Positions 4,580-6,049 of a stretch of DNA of 6,049 bases are shown in pieces. The position numbers and the translations under genes are program-made. Every line of letters starts with the position of its first letter. Position 1 is the first letter of the stretch. This DNA is from Actinomycetes bacterium (GTDB lineage: Bacteria > Actinomycetota > Actinomycetes > Actinomycetales > Cellulomonadaceae). The stretch lies in assembly GCA_023388235.1 (NCBI GenBank), contig JAEWGQ010000064.1:1-6049 (forward strand), given 5' to 3'. The notes beneath the pieces were generated by a model. That model made no database searches, was not told where the DNA came from, and saw only the letters and a program-made list of their open reading frames with translations.

Positions 4580-6049
4580 TCAGATCGTCAGGGCGGGGTG
4601 GAGGCGGGACAGGCTCCAGGTCCGCAGCCGCCCGGCGCGCCAGGCGGTGACCGCCAGCGACCCGACGAGCACGGCTCCCAGCACCCCGACGGAGAGCCAC
4701 AGCCGCCCGTCGATGCCGCCGGTGATGGTCTGGCGCAGGCCGGTGACGGCGTAGCTCATCGGCAGCAGCGGGTGGATGAACCGGAAGAACGCCGGCGTGG
4801 TCTCCACGGGGTACGTGCCGCCGGACGAGGCCAGCTGGAGCATCAGCAGGGCGAGGATCGCGACCTTGCCGGCCGCCGCCCCGAGCACCGCGACGAGCAT
4901 CTGCTGCACGGCGAGGAACGTCGCGGCGACCAGCAGGGTGAAGCCGATCGTCCCGAGCGCGGTGGACATCTGCAGCCCGACGCCCCAGTGGATGACGCCG
5001 AGCATCACGGCGACCTGCGCGACCCCGATGGCGAGCGCGGGCAGGTACCCGGCGAACGCCGTCCGCCAGCCGGCCACGGGGGTGGCGAGGGCGCGCGAGG
5101 GCAGCGGCCGCAGCAGCAGCCAGGTGATGAGGGACCCGACGAACAGCGCCAGCGGGATGAAGAAGGGCGCGAAGCCCTCGCCGAAGCCCTCGGCGCGCGC
5201 GACGTCGTGGGAGTCGAGCGCCACGGGGGAGGAGATGACGTCGGCGCGCTCGGTGCGGGCGGCGTCGGAGTCGTCCGGGATCCGCGCGGCGCCGTCGGAC
5301 AGCCCGTCCGCGATCTGCTGCGCGCCGTCGCCCACCTTGTCGGTGCCGTCGGCCACCTGGCCGGCGCCGTCGGCGAGCGTGCCGGTCCCGGCGGCGAGGT
5401 CGGCGGCCCCGTCGGCCAGGTCGTGCGAGCCGCTCTGCAGGCGGTTCGCGCCGGTGGCGAGGGTGCCGGTCGCGCCGGCGAGCTGCTGGGCGCCGGCGGC
5501 GACCTGGCCGGTGCCGGACGACAGCTGCGTGGCGCCGGCGGCGAGCTCGCCGGACTTGGTGGCGAGCGTGCCGAGGCCCGTGCTGAGCTGGGCGGCGCCG
5601 GCGTCGAGGTCGTGCGCGCCCTGGACGAGCTTCTGGAGCTGCGCGGCGGCGGCCTGCTGGGCCTGGGCGTCGGGCAGGCCGAGGCCGTTGACGGTCGTCT
5701 GCAGCTTCGTGAGCGCGTCCTGGATGGCGCCGGCCGTGGCGAGGTCGCCGGCGGCGGCGTTCTGCTGCGCGACCTGGGTCAGCGAGGCGCCGAGCGTGCC
5801 GAGGCTGCCGGTGAGGGTCTGCGCGGCGGCGGACATCTGCGTGGTCGAGGTCGCGAGGGTGTCGACGCCCTGCCGGACGGCGTGCGCGCCGGAGGCGAGC
5901 GTCGTCGAGGACCCGGCGGCCTGCTGGGCCCCGGTGGCGAGCTGCCCGGCCCCGGTGGCGAGCGTCTCGGCGCCGCGCGCGGCCTGGCCGGCGCCGGCGG
6001 ACAGGGTGGCCGCCCCGGACGCGAGCTGCCCCGCGCCGGAGGCGAGGGT
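4580..6049 (-). CDS. YhgE/Pip-family membrane protein, N-terminus beyond the window
   Basis: The frame stays open from the stop at 4580-4582 to the right edge (489 residues visible), so the ATG at 5836 is internal and the true start lies outside. The visible part begins in L-x-x-G-A heptad repeats (for example LASGAGQ, LATGAGQ, LADGAGQ) covering residues 1-90 and about 140-253, separated by a less regular Gln/Ala-rich linker. Then come five hydrophobic segments (about 295-314, 331-355, 363-390, 393-410, 450-470), with the family features EGFAPFFIPLALFVGS, GGTYPVE and PMSYAVTGLRQ of the YhgE/Pip C-terminal domain, which is related to ABC-2 permeases. Family members include phage infection protein Pip and the EsaA/YueB group tied to type VII secretion; they have an N-terminal membrane helix and a large extracellular domain, here the heptad region. 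The substrate is unknown. It is followed by tetR in the same transcription unit. A role in envelope export or efflux is inferred only. Confidence 0.92.
   Translation of the reverse strand, partial: TLASGAGQLASGAATLSAGAGQAARGAETLATGAGQLATGAQQAAGSSTTLASGAHAVRQGVDTLATSTTQMSAAAQTLTGSLGTLGASLTQVAQQNAAAGDLATAGAIQDALTKLQTTVNGLGLPDAQAQQAAAAQLQKLVQGAHDLDAGAAQLSTGLGTLATKSGELAAGATQLSSGTGQVAAGAQQLAGATGTLATGANRLQSGSHDLADGAADLAAGTGTLADGAGQVADGTDKVGDGAQQIADGLSDGAARIPDDSDAARTERADVISSPVALDSHDVARAEGFGEGFAPFFIPLALFVGSLITWLLLRPLPSRALATPVAGWRTAFAGYLPALAIGVAQVAVMLGVIHWGVGLQMSTALGTIGFTLLVAATFLAVQQMLVAVLGAAAGKVAILALLMLQLASSGGTYPVETTPAFFRFIHPLLPMSYAVTGLRQTITGGIDGRLWLSVGVLGAVLVGSLAVTAWRAGRLRTWSLSRLHPALTI
5291..5629 (-). 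repeat. Heptad-coding repeat array, membrane-proximal block
   Basis: About 16 consecutive 21-bp units encode L-x-x-G-x-x-x heptads (LAAGATQ, LSSGTGQ, VAAGAQQ, LATGANR, LADGAAD, LADGAGQ and others), ending just before the first membrane segment. The period shows at DNA level as recurring gccggcggcgag and gtcggc words. Units are similar but not identical. Confidence 0.8.
5780..6049 (-). repeat. Heptad-coding repeat array, distal block running off the window
   Basis: A second set of 21-bp units encodes LASGAGQ, LASGAAT, LSAGAGQ, LATGAGQ, LATGAQQ and more degenerate heptads (AAGSSTT, VRQGVDT). It continues past the right edge. It is separated from the other block by about 150 bp of less regular coding sequence (5630-5779). 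Confidence 0.75.

Noticed and set aside
4580..5836. ATG at 5836 as the start of the YhgE/Pip protein
   Set aside because: The frame stays open to 6049 and encodes further L-x-x-G heptads; the family's N-terminal membrane helix has not yet been reached.
5291..6049. CRISPR array suggested by regularly spaced repeats
   Set aside because: The 21-bp period is a coding heptad repeat without distinct spacers, in frame with a membrane protein.

Overview
The window is GC-rich throughout, with G or C at most third codon positions and GTG/ATG starts. It carries a short BldC-type regulator and a KdpD/KdpE pair typical of actinobacteria. A non-Streptomyces, high-GC actinobacterium of the Micrococcales type (Cellulomonas-like) fits best, but this rests on composition and protein character, not on a search.

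Layout, left to right. Bases 1-188 are mostly non-coding, with a strong GC-rich hairpin (94-129) and a good Shine-Dalgarno before kdpD. kdpD (189-2705, +) and kdpE (2702-3406, +) overlap by 4 nt and form a translationally coupled sensor kinase/response regulator pair for potassium or osmotic control. Bases 3407-3599 form a regulatory stretch: a sigma70-like promoter (3471-3498), then a class I cyclic-di-GMP riboswitch (GEMM-I, about 3506-3585), then a small hairpin holding the Shine-Dalgarno. Directly downstream is a 74-residue BldC-like MerR-type DNA-binding protein (3600-3824, +). A long perfect inverted repeat (3848-3883) separates this rightward set from a leftward set and probably acts as a two-way terminator. 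The leftward set is a YhgE/Pip-family membrane protein (4580-6049, -, its N-terminus lies beyond the right edge) followed 13 nt later by a TetR-family repressor (3949-4566, -).

How it works together. KdpD/KdpE should sense low K+ or osmotic stress and control transcription, classically of the Kdp K+-ATPase, whose genes are not in view. The bldC leader should read intracellular c-di-GMP and adjust BldC output, with control most likely at translation because no terminator lies between aptamer and start codon. No strong terminator follows kdpE, so readthrough from kdpDE into the riboswitch-bldC unit is possible. TetR and the YhgE/Pip protein look like an autoregulated envelope or transport operon. 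The most notable point is the c-di-GMP riboswitch on bldC: in Streptomyces, c-di-GMP is known to act in the same developmental network through the protein BldD, while here an RNA sensor would connect the messenger directly to a Bld regulator.
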